The notes beneath the pieces are model-generated. The model did not search any database. It was not told the DNA's origin and saw nothing but the letters and a program-made list of their open reading frames with translations. Of a stretch of DNA of 64,000 nt, positions 25,370 through 34,933 are shown in pieces. Location of the stretch: positions 238,452-302,451 of the forward strand of contig JACJYS010000004.1 of the NCBI GenBank assembly GCA_020635995.1, in the 5' to 3' direction. The DNA is from Chitinophagales bacterium. Its GTDB lineage: Bacteria > Bacteroidota > Bacteroidia > Chitinophagales > UBA8649. Position 1 is the stretch's first letter. Each line of letters begins with the position of its first letter. The position numbers and the translations under genes are program-made.

Positions 25370-25705
25370 TTACAAATCTTCTTTAATTTGTATTAAAAAA
25401 GACTTTATTGACTGCAAAGAATCTATTATTTGCTGGTTTTGAAGCACATCGGTTTTGTTATTTTTAAGCTTTAGTTTCGCTCCTTCTAAAGTATAACCTT
25501 TCTCTTTTACCAAATGGTAAATGATTTTTAAATTCTCTAAATCTTTTTTAGTAAATAAACGATTGCCTTTCCTATTTTTTCGGGGTTTAAGAATATCAAA
25601 CTCTTTTTCCCAATAGCGAATTAATGAAGTATTTACATCAAATATTTCAGCCACTTCTCCTATGGGATAATACAACTTTGTTATTTCAAAATCTTTATAA
25701 GGCAC
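25370..25705 (-). CDS. MerR family transcriptional regulator
   Basis: The 111-residue regulator starts at GTG. A MerR winged helix-turn-helix occupies residues 10-80: YYPIGEVAEIFDVNTSLIRYWEKEFDILKPRKNRKGNRLFTKKDLENLKIIYHLVKEKGYTLEGAKLKL. The C-terminal approximately 25 residues form a short coiled coil for dimerisation, with no effector domain or cysteine sensor. Short MerR proteins of this kind are common in Bacteroidota. It is divergent from the NlpC/P60 gene over 41 bases, so both may share a control region. Confidence 0.9.
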   Translation of the reverse strand: MPYKDFEITKLYYPIGEVAEIFDVNTSLIRYWEKEFDILKPRKNRKGNRLFTKKDLENLKIIYHLVKEKGYTLEGAKLKLKNNKTDVLQNQQIIDSLQSIKSFLIQIKEDL

Positions 25706-25733
25706 GCAATTTGTTTATTTAACCGCAAGGTAA

Positions 25734-25741
25734 TAAATTTG
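25734..25741 (+). promoter_or_regulatory. -7 box very close to the NlpC/P60 start
   Basis: TAAATTTG ends five bases before the ATG at 25747. With a start site about six bases past the -7 box, the transcript would have almost no leader. The match may also be chance in AT-rich DNA. Confidence 0.3.
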
Positions 25742-25746
25742 TTTCA

Positions 25747-26256
25747 ATGAATAAAGTATTAATTGTAATATTATGTTTTTCTTTTTTTGGAGTAGCCAAC
25801 AGCCAACAGTTAGATTCTATTGATTATCAACATACTAATGCATCTATACTTCCCGATTCTACGGTTAAATTAATTTTACAAACGGGAAACACTTATATGA
25901 ACACTCCATATAAATATGCTGGTACTAATAAAAATGGTATGGACTGTAGCGGTTTTGTTTGTACTGCTTATAAAAGTGCCAATATTAGTTTGCCTCACAG
26001 CTCTTCGGAAATTTCAAAAAAAGGAATTTATGTAACTGCCGATAATCTGCAAGCTGGCGATTTAATCTTTTTTAAAGGGAGAAGTAACAGCACTATAAAT
26101 CATGTTGCCATGGTTTCAAAAATTAAAGACGGACTCATTTACATTATACACGCTACCACATCTAAAGGCGTTATTGAAGAAGTGCTTCAACAAAGCAAAT
26201 ATTTTAACGATAGATGGCTATTTAATAAAAGAATAGTTGATTTTAGAAGTGAATAG
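25747..26256 (+). CDS. NlpC/P60 (C40) cell-wall endopeptidase
   Basis: The 169-residue secreted peptidoglycan hydrolase has a signal peptide with cleavage near ...GVANSQ. The catalytic cysteine is in MDCSGFVCTAYK (Cys67), and the histidine is in NHVAMV (about 118) with the third polar residue in YIIHAT. The P60 domain covers residues 45-160, with no cell-wall-binding domain. It acts in the periplasm on muropeptides. It lies beside MerR but transcribes the other way. Confidence 0.9.
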   Translation: MNKVLIVILCFSFFGVANSQQLDSIDYQHTNASILPDSTVKLILQTGNTYMNTPYKYAGTNKNGMDCSGFVCTAYKSANISLPHSSSEISKKGIYVTADNLQAGDLIFFKGRSNSTINHVAMVSKIKDGLIYIIHATTSKGVIEEVLQQSKYFNDRWLFNKRIVDFRSE

Positions 26257-26297
26257 TGAAATACTATTGACGCTCTCTTTTGAGTTTTGTCCAAAAT

Positions 26298-26361
26298 TCG
26301 GCATTTACCACTGTAAAACCCTAAATAGTTTGGACTATTTTGCATTAACAATTGGTATTAA
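26298..26361 (+). repeat. Second copy of the dispersed palindromic repeat
   Basis: TCGGCATTTACCA, GACTATTTTG and ACAATTGGTAT occur in the same order and spacing as at 53089-53148. The centre contains an imperfect palindrome (AAATAG...CTATTT). It lies in the 110-base intergenic space between the NlpC/P60 gene and the convergent ftcD gene. Confidence 0.6.
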
Positions 26362-26367
26362 ATAGAG

Positions 26368-28059
26368 CTAACTCATACTTATTTTAGCATCTACTATTTC
26401 TATTATTTCTTTTTCTAAAGCTATGGCTTTATCAGCCATATTTTGTGCCTTAGCTAATGTTTCTTTTTTAAAACTTTCATTTTTGCTGTCTGCTATGTTT
26501 ATTTTTACATTTAAAAAAGCTCCTAATACCGCACTTCTGGCACATAAAGCCCCTACTCCGGCATCACTTACCGAGTTTGGATTGCCATTTAATGCCATTT
26601 CTTTTAATAATTCAAAACTGCTTAATGAAGTTTCCATTACTTGCAATGGTATTTCTATAGCATAAATTGTAGCATCGGCTATAGCTTTTGCTCTTATTTT
26701 CTTTTCTTCTTCACTTCCTTTGGGTAATTTAAAAGCATCCATTATTTTATTAAAAGCATTAGTATCTTCATCTACCAGCCAAAGCAATTTATCTTTTATT
26801 TTTTGCCCTTTTTCTGCCCAGTCAGAAAACTCTTTCCATCTACTATCCCACCCTCTTTTATGCGAAGATAAATTAGCTACCATAGTACCCAAACTAACTC
26901 CTAAAGCACCTACATAAGCAGCTATACTACCTCCACCGGGAGCAGGACTTTCGCTGGCTGTTTCGTTTGCAAAAGCCGTTAAATCCATGTTTACCAACGG
27001 ACGTTTATCTTCCTCTGCAAGCATGTATTCTATTATATTTTTCTTAGGGTCAAATGGTGTTAATTCATCTAATCCCATACTTTTTACAGCTATTTTTATC
27101 AATTCATCATTGCTAACGCCAACGCTTCTTTCTTGTTTCTGTAAAAAATATTTTCCTGCATCTAACATACTTTTTAAAGGTACAAGCCCTACAAGCTCAC
27201 TTCCTGTTACTCTCATTCCTCTGTTGTATGCCGATTTTACACACTCATCAAAAGCTTTGTGCAATGGCGTTTCGTTTACATTAGTAATATTCATACTTAT
27301 TTGAGCTACGCCATATTCTTCTATAAACCACCCGATAGCTTTTACTCCTTTGCAAGTACCTGCTTCTCTAACAGGATTTCCATTGGCATCCAATACTTTT
27401 TTTCCCGTAGGTGTACCATCTTCTGTTTTTACTCTTCCTTTTTCTCTAATATCAAACGCTATACTGTTGGCTCTACGCACCGAAGTAGTGTTTAAATTAA
27501 CATTATAAGCTATTAAAAAATCCCTTGCACCTATAGCAATATTGCCACTTTTAGCTTGAAAAACTGCTGGACCAAAATCAGGTTTCCATTTATCTTGCGT
27601 TATTTTATCGGCTATTCCTTCATATTCTCCCGCACGAACACTGGCTAAATTTTTTCTGTGTGGAGCACTTGCTGCATTTTCGTATAAATATACAGGAATA
27701 TTAAGCTCTTCTCCTACAAGCTTTCCCAACTTTTGAGCACATTCTATACAGTCTTGCATAGTAGCATTAGCCACAGGAATAAAAGGACAAACATCTGTAG
27801 CACCAAAACGTGGGTGTTCGCCTTTATGCTTACTCATATCTATTAGTTGCTGTGCTTTTTTTATTAAAAGAAAAGCCGCTTGCACCACAGGCTCAGGTTC
27901 GCCTACAAAAGTTATAACAGTTCGGTTAGTGGCTTTTCCGGGGTCAACATCTAATAGTTTAACTCCTTCTACTGTTTCTACAACACTGTATATTTCTTTT
28001 ATTATATTTTCATCTCTACCTTCTGAAATATTAGGGACGCACTCTATTAATTTCTTCAT
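26368..28059 (-). CDS. ftcD: Bifunctional glutamate formimidoyltransferase / formimidoyl-THF cyclodeaminase
   Basis: The 563-residue enzyme of histidine degradation moves the formimino group from formiminoglutamate to tetrahydrofolate and then releases ammonia to give methenyl-THF. The N-terminal formiminotransferase domain (about 1-330) has LIECVPNISEGRD, LLDVDPGKATNRTVITFVG and HKGEHPRFGATDVCPFIP. The C-terminal cyclodeaminase domain (about 345-563) has FANETASESPAPGGGSIAAYVGALGVSLGTMVANL and NSVSDAGVGALCARSAV. This fusion is known from animals and some Bacteroidota. It follows ribBA by 57 bases on the same strand. Confidence 0.95.
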   Translation of the reverse strand: MKKLIECVPNISEGRDENIIKEIYSVVETVEGVKLLDVDPGKATNRTVITFVGEPEPVVQAAFLLIKKAQQLIDMSKHKGEHPRFGATDVCPFIPVANATMQDCIECAQKLGKLVGEELNIPVYLYENAASAPHRKNLASVRAGEYEGIADKITQDKWKPDFGPAVFQAKSGNIAIGARDFLIAYNVNLNTTSVRRANSIAFDIREKGRVKTEDGTPTGKKVLDANGNPVREAGTCKGVKAIGWFIEEYGVAQISMNITNVNETPLHKAFDECVKSAYNRGMRVTGSELVGLVPLKSMLDAGKYFLQKQERSVGVSNDELIKIAVKSMGLDELTPFDPKKNIIEYMLAEEDKRPLVNMDLTAFANETASESPAPGGGSIAAYVGALGVSLGTMVANLSSHKRGWDSRWKEFSDWAEKGQKIKDKLLWLVDEDTNAFNKIMDAFKLPKGSEEEKKIRAKAIADATIYAIEIPLQVMETSLSSFELLKEMALNGNPNSVSDAGVGALCARSAVLGAFLNVKINIADSKNESFKKETLAKAQNMADKAIALEKEIIEIVDAKISMS

Positions 28060-28116
28060 TGAATTTGGTTTTTATGCAAAGGTAAGCAATGAGAATATTA
28101 CGTTATAGAAAAACCC

Positions 28117-29334
28117 TTACTCTTCTTTCAGAATTTCGTGTCCGCCTTTTTCTTTTTTGGTAGTCAAATATTTGTGGTTGTTAGGATTAGGGCATACTTC
28201 TATAGATACATTTTCTACTACTTCTAAACCGTAGCCTATTAATCCTACTCTTTTCTTTGGATTATTGCTCATTAATCTAAGCTTGGTAACATCTAAAGCA
28301 CGCAATATTTGAGCTCCTACGCCATAATCTCTTTGATCCATTTCAAACCCAAGCATCTCATTAGCTTCATAAGTATCGTAGCCCTGCTCTTGCAGTTTGT
28401 ATGCTTTTAGTTTGTTTAGCAAACCTATTCCTCTTCCCTCTTGCTGCATATATAACAATAATCCTTTGCCTTCTTTGTTTATCATATCTAAAGCGGCACT
28501 AAGTTGGTCGCCACAATCGCAACGCAAGGAATCTAACAAATCGCCAGTAAGGCATGAAGAATGTACGCGTGTTAATACAGGTTCTCCTTTTTTCCAATCT
28601 CCCATTTTTAAAGCAAAATGTAAATCTCCCGTATCTGTTTGCGTAAATGCTATTAAATCAAAATTACCATGTTTTGTAGGCATTTTTATTTGTACTTCTT
28701 CTTTTATCAAACTTTCATTCTTAATTCTATATTCTATTAAATCTTCAATAGAAATAATTTTCAAGTCATGTTTTTTAGCTACTTCCACAAGGTTAGGCAA
28801 TCTTGCCATAGTACCATCTTCATTCAATATTTCAACCAAAACACCAGCTGGTTCAAACCCTGCCAAACGTGCCAAATCTATTACCGCCTCTGTATGCCCT
28901 GCCCTACGAAGCACGCCTCCTTCCCTTGCTTTTAAGGGAAAAATATGCCCCGGTTTGCCAAAATCAGAAGGTTTAGTATCTTTATTTATTAAGGCTTGTA
29001 CTGTTTTTGCTCTGTCATGTGTAGAAATTCCCGTAGTACACCCATGCCCTATTAAATCTACCGAAACAGTAAATTGCGTTTGGTGCAACACCGTATTTTT
29101 ACCTACCATTAAATCTAAGCCTAATTCCTCACAGCGTTCTTCAGTAAGTGGAGCACATATAAGTCCACGCCCTTCCCGTGCCATAAAATTTATAATATCG
29201 GGGGTAACATTTCTGGCTGCCGTAACAAAGTCGCCTTCATTTTCTCTGTCTTCATCATCAACAACTATTACTATTTTGCCTTTTTTAATATCCTCTATAG
29301 CTTCTTCTATAGAGTTTAATTTTATTTTACTCAT
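28117..29334 (-). CDS. ribBA: Bifunctional DHBP synthase / GTP cyclohydrolase II
   Basis: The enzyme starts the riboflavin pathway twice: from ribulose-5-phosphate (RibB) and from GTP (RibA). I start at the ATG at 29334 (405 residues, MSKIKLNSIEEAIEDIKKGK); an upstream in-frame ATG would run seven residues into the previous gene. The RibB domain has VDDEDRENEGDFV and STHDRAKTVQALI. The RibA domain has RVHSSCLTGDLLDSLRCDCGDQL (three zinc cysteines) and QQEGRGIGLLNKL. The start overlaps the glycosyltransferase stop by four bases (ATGA), indicating coupling. Confidence 0.96.
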   Translation of the reverse strand: MSKIKLNSIEEAIEDIKKGKIVIVVDDEDRENEGDFVTAARNVTPDIINFMAREGRGLICAPLTEERCEELGLDLMVGKNTVLHQTQFTVSVDLIGHGCTTGISTHDRAKTVQALINKDTKPSDFGKPGHIFPLKAREGGVLRRAGHTEAVIDLARLAGFEPAGVLVEILNEDGTMARLPNLVEVAKKHDLKIISIEDLIEYRIKNESLIKEEVQIKMPTKHGNFDLIAFTQTDTGDLHFALKMGDWKKGEPVLTRVHSSCLTGDLLDSLRCDCGDQLSAALDMINKEGKGLLLYMQQEGRGIGLLNKLKAYKLQEQGYDTYEANEMLGFEMDQRDYGVGAQILRALDVTKLRLMSNNPKKRVGLIGYGLEVVENVSIEVCPNPNNHKYLTTKKEKGGHEILKEE

Positions 29335-30521
29335 AATCTCTCGGTGGGTTTCCAAATATTTGTTTCTACACCTTTAAGCCAATCTATAAATCCTAAAAGC
29401 AAGGCTATATTCATGGCGATAAAGTATCTGTGTAGCCGTAGCAAATTTACGTTTATCTTTAGTTTTTGCAAAGCAATATCCAATATGGGTAGCATAAAAT
29501 TAACAAGCATTAAGATGAATAGTATTTTATGCATTAAAATATGTGGCTGTTTCACAAAAATATAAGTAACACCTATGCAAATAATTAACAATAAAACAGG
29601 TGTAATCCAACGCAAAAATTTATGTGCAAAAAATGGAAAAACTACTCTAAAATCATTCTTAAAAAAGATGTCAAAATAAGCACTTAAATTTTGGAAATTT
29701 CCGGTAGAAATTCTCCTTTTTCTTTTAAACTCCTCATTTAGCGTTCCGGGCAAATCTTCATACACAATTGCCTCCGGATTGGACAATGAAAAAGCACCCT
29801 CTCGGAGGGCATTCATACTCAAATAAAAATCTTCCATTAAGTAGTTTTTTGGAATGGGTTTTATGTACTTAGAACGTATGGCATAAAATGCTCCAAATGC
29901 TCCCACTGAAGTGCCAAAAACTAAGCCCTCATTTACCTTTAATTGCCCCTCATTTTTAATGTAAAATTTCTCTTGAACACCCACTTCTGAATTGCTCTTA
30001 TAAACATTTTGTATAACAGCTCCCACCACACCAACTTTAGGATTTTTGAAGTATTTTATGAGCTCAAAAATACAATTTTCTTTGCTAATAATATTAGCAT
30101 CGCTCATTATAATATATTCATAATCAGATAATTGTATTATTTTACTAAACAATTTATTTAACACTTCCGACTTTCCTCCTCTCTCAGTAAAATTTTGTAC
30201 GCTTAATTTGAATTTAAGCTCACAATTTTGATGAATTAGCTCCTCTGTCCTATCACTGGGGTTGTCTAAACCGATGTAAATATCAAGTAGATGAGATGGG
30301 TAATCAATAGTGTTTAAATTATTCATTTTTTGCACTATGATTTTTTCCTCATTATAGGCCGCAAATACCAATGCAATTTTAGGTAATTCATTTTGGCTAT
30401 AAACTGCTCCACCTCGCTGTTTTCTTTTAGCTAAAATAGCCACTAAAAGAGGATAAAATATATAAGAGAACAACACTGTAAATATAGAAATAAAAATGAC
30501 AATATAGAATACATTTATCAT
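29331..30521 (-). CDS. Membrane glycosyltransferase, family 2
   Basis: The 396-residue protein has an N-terminal membrane helix (about 5-27). A GT-A domain with ALVFAAYNEEKIIVQKM, YIGLDNPSDRT, ERGGKSEVLNKL, MSDANI (DxN metal site) and RRISTGNFQNL follows. Two or three C-terminal helices end it (about 300-385). This resembles inverting GT2 enzymes of polysaccharide synthesis. Substrates cannot be read from the sequence. It overlaps the GT4 gene upstream and ribBA downstream by four bases each, so all three genes form one operon. Confidence 0.92.
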   Translation of the reverse strand: MINVFYIVIFISIFTVLFSYIFYPLLVAILAKRKQRGGAVYSQNELPKIALVFAAYNEEKIIVQKMNNLNTIDYPSHLLDIYIGLDNPSDRTEELIHQNCELKFKLSVQNFTERGGKSEVLNKLFSKIIQLSDYEYIIMSDANIISKENCIFELIKYFKNPKVGVVGAVIQNVYKSNSEVGVQEKFYIKNEGQLKVNEGLVFGTSVGAFGAFYAIRSKYIKPIPKNYLMEDFYLSMNALREGAFSLSNPEAIVYEDLPGTLNEEFKRKRRISTGNFQNLSAYFDIFFKNDFRVVFPFFAHKFLRWITPVLLLIICIGVTYIFVKQPHILMHKILFILMLVNFMLPILDIALQKLKINVNLLRLHRYFIAMNIALLLGFIDWLKGVETNIWKPTERL

Positions 30522-31696
30522 ATTTCTTTAATGAATTTTATGAGCTTATCGGCATAGGTATTTTGCTTGTAATTTTGCTGTACCATAGCACTGGCATTAT
30601 TGCCTATTTCCACTACTTTAGCATAATTATTTTTAAGCATATTTAAAGCATCAATCCACTCTTGTTTTGTGTTGGCTATAACTATGTTTTCTTTATCGGT
30701 ATAATTAATTCCTTCTGCACCTATAGAAGTGCTTAATACACATCTACCTAAATTCATAGCTTCAATTATTTTAACTCGCATACCGCTACCACTAAATATG
30801 GGCGTAACTACTATTTGTAATTGATTTAAAAATGACTCCGCATTTTCTACTTCGCCCTGTACTTTTACACCTTTAAGGTTTAAAAAGCTACTTTTTTTCG
30901 GGAAATTTCTGCCAGCTAAATAAAACTCAGCTTCTTTATGTTCTTGCACAAATGGTTTCCAAACCTGATCTAAAAACCATTTTATGCCTTTTAAATTAGG
31001 CAACCAATCCATGCCTCCTATAAAACCAATTTTAAAATCAGTAGGTAAAGGCTCTTTTTTTACGGTATCTACCGTCATAGGAATAGTAAGTAGTGGTTTT
31101 TGGCTAATATTTTTAAAATACTGTTCATCTACAGGCGATATAGGCACAATGGCATCTACTTTTTTAACAATTTCAGCTTCAAAAACACTGAATTTTTCAT
31201 TCATTACCTTTTTCAAATAGGTTTTTTTAAACAAATTTCGCTCGTTTTCAGCTATCCTTTCCCATATTTGATGCTCTACATTATGGGCTCTCAAAATAAT
31301 TTTAGCCTTTGTATTCTTTTTTATTACATCAATATACAATCCCAAAAAAACACCTTCTAAAATAATAAAATCATAGGTTTTACGGCTTAATAAGTCAACA
31401 ATTTTATCTTCTACATCTTTGTTATAAAACCGCTCTACAATGTACGGCTCATTTTTACTGAAATTATTAATTACACCTTTTATGCTGGGTTGGGTACATA
31501 TTTTTATAGGATAATAATGTGTGTTAGGCAAAGCAGAAGTATCACTAAACTCATGATGTTTTTGGGTGAGCATACATACCACATCTACATGAGTACCATG
31601 AGCCACCAAAGCTTTAGTTATTTGATGAATAGCCAAAGATTCGCCATCTTTTGGAGGTAAGGGCGACTTTTTACAAATCTGCAAAACATTCATCAA
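30518..31696 (-). CDS. Glycosyltransferase, family 4 type
   Basis: The 392-residue protein has a GT-B fold. N-terminal KKSPLPPKDGESLAIHQITKAL is the typical acceptor-side entry, and a mid-region with IILRAHNVEHQIWERIAE follows. The C-terminal donor domain has IGFIGGMDWLPNLKGIKWFLDQVW, VTPIFSGSGMRVKIIEAMNLGRCVLSTSIGAEGI, and a final TYADKLIKFIKEI helix. It has no signal peptide and probably sits on the cytoplasmic face, adding sugars to a lipid- or protein-linked chain. It is the first gene of the leftward GT4-GT2-ribBA-ftcD group. Confidence 0.92.
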   Translation of the reverse strand: MMNVLQICKKSPLPPKDGESLAIHQITKALVAHGTHVDVVCMLTQKHHEFSDTSALPNTHYYPIKICTQPSIKGVINNFSKNEPYIVERFYNKDVEDKIVDLLSRKTYDFIILEGVFLGLYIDVIKKNTKAKIILRAHNVEHQIWERIAENERNLFKKTYLKKVMNEKFSVFEAEIVKKVDAIVPISPVDEQYFKNISQKPLLTIPMTVDTVKKEPLPTDFKIGFIGGMDWLPNLKGIKWFLDQVWKPFVQEHKEAEFYLAGRNFPKKSSFLNLKGVKVQGEVENAESFLNQLQIVVTPIFSGSGMRVKIIEAMNLGRCVLSTSIGAEGINYTDKENIVIANTKQEWIDALNMLKNNYAKVVEIGNNASAMVQQNYKQNTYADKLIKFIKEI

Positions 31697-31933
31697 AATG
31701 GAAATTAAACTTTTGTTGAGCTACAAAAATATAATAAGTTTAATAAACAAAGGTAGAATACTGTGTGAAATAATTATATAAAAGTCTATACTACATTTAC
31801 CTTTATATTTTTATTAAATAATATTTAATATTAATAAAACTACACCATCAAATACTTATAAAAACAATAATAATTTCATTTTTAAGTTTATTAATGTAAT
31901 CTTTACCGCCCTAAAACTATAAAAAACACATTA

Positions 31934-33010
31934 ATGAGACCCTTTCCCCTATTAAAAGACCCTACATACACAGAAAAAGAACAATATACTTCATTTGATA
32001 ACTTTTGGTTAAGTAAAATTAGAGATAAAAGAGATTTACAGTTAGTAAGTTTTACCATAAGACTAATTTTACTGTTTATTCCATTGGCAATTATTTTATA
32101 CCTACCCTTGCCTTTATATATTTGGATTCCTTTGGCTGTTTTTTATTCGTGGATGAACATTTTTAGATACAAAAGTAGATTTACCTTACTGATGCATATA
32201 ACCAGCCACCGCCCTTGGTTTAAAAGTCAGTATAGTTTTATGAATAGATTTTTGCCTTGGATATTAGGACCGTTTATGGGGCAATCTCCCGAAGCATATT
32301 TTAGCCACCACATAGGCATGCACCACATAGAAGGCAACCTTGAAGATGACGATAGCACTACTATGCACTATCAAAGAGATAGCAAGTTAGATTTCTCTAA
32401 ATATCTTTTAGGTTTTTTATTTTTTGGACTGTTTAGGCTTACCTCTTATTACAATAAAAAACAAAAGCGATTAAACTTAAGAAATAATGCCATTATTGGC
32501 GAATTGCTATTTATAGGTATGTGTGTAGGTTTGAGTTTTTTAAACTGGAAAGCCACTTTGGTAGTTTTTATTCTGCCTTTTATTACCACCAGAATTACTA
32601 TGATGCTCGGCAATTGGTCGCAGCACTCATTTGTTGACCCGGAAGACCCAGGCAATGAATATAAAAACTCTATAACTTGCGTTAACCATAAGTTTAACCA
32701 ACGCTGCTGGAATGACGGCTACCATATAAGCCACCACGTAAAACCCTCTTTGCATTGGACAGATCACCCCAAACATTTAACTGAAAACAAAGAAGTTTAT
32801 GCTAAAAACAAAGCCATAGTTTTTGAAGGGATAGAATTTGGTGGAGTTTGGTACTATTTAATGAAAAAAGATTACGACAAATTAGCCAGCCATGTGGTTA
32901 ATATAAATAACACATTTAGCTCTAAAGAAGAAATTATAGCTTTATTGAAAAAAAGAACACAAAAAATAGAGCCTACAGGACTAACAATGGAAAAATATCA
33001 AGCTGCTTAA
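31934..33010 (+). CDS. Membrane fatty acid desaturase-like protein
   Basis: The 358-residue di-iron membrane enzyme has histidine boxes HITSHRPW, SHHIGMHHIEGNLEDDDS, HSFVDPEDP and NDGYHISHHVKPSLHWTDH, spaced around hydrophobic segments at about residues 45-75, 150-170 and 190-215. The box pattern fits the acyl-CoA or lipid desaturase/hydroxylase superfamily. The regioselectivity is unknown. The gene is isolated, with 237 bases of non-coding sequence before it and a short intergenic region before the next gene. Confidence 0.88.
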   Translation: MRPFPLLKDPTYTEKEQYTSFDNFWLSKIRDKRDLQLVSFTIRLILLFIPLAIILYLPLPLYIWIPLAVFYSWMNIFRYKSRFTLLMHITSHRPWFKSQYSFMNRFLPWILGPFMGQSPEAYFSHHIGMHHIEGNLEDDDSTTMHYQRDSKLDFSKYLLGFLFFGLFRLTSYYNKKQKRLNLRNNAIIGELLFIGMCVGLSFLNWKATLVVFILPFITTRITMMLGNWSQHSFVDPEDPGNEYKNSITCVNHKFNQRCWNDGYHISHHVKPSLHWTDHPKHLTENKEVYAKNKAIVFEGIEFGGVWYYLMKKDYDKLASHVVNINNTFSSKEEIIALLKKRTQKIEPTGLTMEKYQAA

Positions 33011-33096
33011 TAACCTGAGTTCGGTTAATCTTTATGGAACTCAGGTTAATAATACTTTTTAACGTTCTGTTTAATAAATTGTTTTCGTTCATAAAC

Positions 33097-33104
33097 TAAC
33101 TTTG
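33097..33104 (+). promoter_or_regulatory. -7 box immediately before the MBL-fold gene
   Basis: TAACTTTG is an exact -7 consensus and ends four bases before the GTG start at 33109. A TTG at 33079-33081 leaves a short 15-base spacer. A transcript from here would be leaderless. Confidence 0.4.
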
Positions 33105-33108
33105 TTTT

Positions 33109-34161
33109 GTGAAAAATTACAAAAAACAATTTGGTGGAAAAATAGATAAAGAAGTATTAGACCAACTTAATCAATCTGAAAACTGGAAGAAAGGAAAATT
33201 TAGGAATCTTGAACGAACGGCTATTGATATTAATTTGTACAATTTGCCCAAACTTATAAAAAAACAGATTTTTGATAAAAAAGGCAGATATCCAGAGCAA
33301 AAACTCCCTATTATAAAATTTGACAAAGACGGTTTTCTAAAAGATGAAAAACAAGCTAAATTTATATGGTATGGTCATGCCGTTGTTTTAATTCGCTTAA
33401 ATGGATTAAATATTCTTATAGATCCTATGTTTGGGAATGATACCGCTCCTGTCGCTCCATTTGCTTCAAAAAGATTTTCAGAAAACACCTTGCAAATTAT
33501 AGATGAACTGCCAGAAATAGATATTTTATTGCTTACTCACGACCACTACGACCATTTAGATTTGGATAGCATGATGAAGCTAAAAAGCAAAGTAAAAAAC
33601 TACATTGTTTCGTTAGGTTCAAAAAGGCATTTTGATTTTTGGGAAGTTTCTCAAAACAATATTACCGAGTTAGACTGGTGGCAAAGCAAAGAAATTGGAG
33701 GTATTAAATTTACATTTACGCCTACACGACATTCGGCAGGAAGAGGAATTAACGATAGAGACCAAACATTATGGGGTGGCTGGCTTATGCAAGCACCAAA
33801 AGAAACGCTTTATTTTAGTGGTGATGGCGGTTTTGGCAAACATTTTAAAGAAATAGGAAACTATGCAAAATCTATAGATTTTGCTTTTATGGAATGTGGG
33901 CAATACAATAAAATGTGGCATCAAATACACATGCACCCCGAAGAAACCGTACAAGCTGCGTTAAATGTTAATGCTAAAAAAGCAATGCCTTATCATTGGG
34001 CAGGTTTTGCACTGGCACTGCACCATTGGAAAGAGCCTATTGAACGATTTACAGCAGCAGCCACAACTAAAAATTTAGCTTACATTACACCCCAATTAGG
34101 CGAAATAGTAAACTATACCCAAGATAAAGTATATACAAAATGGTGGGAAAGTTATGAGTAG
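33109..34161 (+). CDS. Metallo-beta-lactamase-fold hydrolase (NAPE-PLD/UlaG-like)
   Basis: The 350-residue protein starts at GTG. The metal-binding motif is LTHDHYDHLD, followed by TRHSAGRGINDRDQTLWGGW, SGDGGFGKHF (metal aspartate), MECGQYNKMWHQIHMHPEE and YHWAGFALALHHWKEP (last histidines). This combination is typical of the NAPE-PLD/RomA-type branch. It may act on phospholipid-like or N-acyl substrates, but none can be assigned. No signal peptide. No methionine occurs between the GTG and about residue 107, which supports GTG as the start. Confidence 0.9.
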   Translation: MKNYKKQFGGKIDKEVLDQLNQSENWKKGKFRNLERTAIDINLYNLPKLIKKQIFDKKGRYPEQKLPIIKFDKDGFLKDEKQAKFIWYGHAVVLIRLNGLNILIDPMFGNDTAPVAPFASKRFSENTLQIIDELPEIDILLLTHDHYDHLDLDSMMKLKSKVKNYIVSLGSKRHFDFWEVSQNNITELDWWQSKEIGGIKFTFTPTRHSAGRGINDRDQTLWGGWLMQAPKETLYFSGDGGFGKHFKEIGNYAKSIDFAFMECGQYNKMWHQIHMHPEETVQAALNVNAKKAMPYHWAGFALALHHWKEPIERFTAAATTKNLAYITPQLGEIVNYTQDKVYTKWWESYE

Positions 34162-34277
34162 GAATTATTTTCGTATTAATAGCTTATACTGTATTAAATA
34201 AACAATTGGTATTATTTGCACTATTCCTTGTAAAATAGATACTCACATTCTTATAAATTGTTTAATTTTACATACTC

Positions 34278-34913
34278 ATGAACAGAATACAACTTGAAGT
34301 AGTAACCATAGGCGAAGGCGTTACCTCCAGTCAAACAGCTTTTAACGTAATACTAAAAGAAAAATTTGGTACACGCAAAATGATTGTTGTTATAAGTATG
34401 GCAGAAGCTCAATCAATAGCTATTTCATTAAATATTGGCTTAAATTATAACCGAGTAATGACTCATGAACTTTTTTACAAAGTTTGTAAAACCTTTAATG
34501 TTGAATTGCTTGAAGTAAATATCAATAACTTAAAAGAAGGCATTTATTATACCACTACTACTTTTCAAAAAAATGATAAAATAGAAGATTTTGATGCCCG
34601 AATTTCAGATGCTTTAGCATTGGCGTTAAAATACAATTGCCCTATTTATATTAATAGTGAACTTTTTAATTCTGTAGCTTATGGCAATGCCGAAAGTGGA
34701 AATCAAAAACCCAAACAAACTATTGATGAATTTGATAAAGATTTAGAAGATGAGTTGAAAAACCTTAGCAATATTAACATTGCAGAATTTAACACTACTG
34801 ATTTTAAAAAAAATACCTTAGCCGAGCTTAAAGAAATGCTTGAAAATGCCTTGCAAAATGAAAACTATGAGCTGGCAGCTAAACTCAGAGATGAAATTGA
34901 TAAAAGAAGTTAA
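34278..34913 (+). CDS. Bifunctional nuclease family protein (DUF151) with UVR motif
   Basis: The 211-residue protein has the DUF151/BFN domain (about 1-135: KMIVVISMAEAQSIAISLN, MTHELFYKVCKTFNVELLEV, DARISDALALALKYNCPIYI) and a C-terminal UvrB/UvrC (UVR) motif (about 178-211: LAELKEMLENALQNENYELAAKLRDEID). The fusion of these two is regular in Bacteroidota. It is cytoplasmic and its nuclease activity is inferred only from plant homologues of the family. It precedes the nucleoside transporter by 20 bases in the same direction. Confidence 0.9.
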   Translation: MNRIQLEVVTIGEGVTSSQTAFNVILKEKFGTRKMIVVISMAEAQSIAISLNIGLNYNRVMTHELFYKVCKTFNVELLEVNINNLKEGIYYTTTTFQKNDKIEDFDARISDALALALKYNCPIYINSELFNSVAYGNAESGNQKPKQTIDEFDKDLEDELKNLSNINIAEFNTTDFKKNTLAELKEMLENALQNENYELAAKLRDEIDKRS

Positions 34914-34933
34914 CTACAACTAAAAAAACACCA

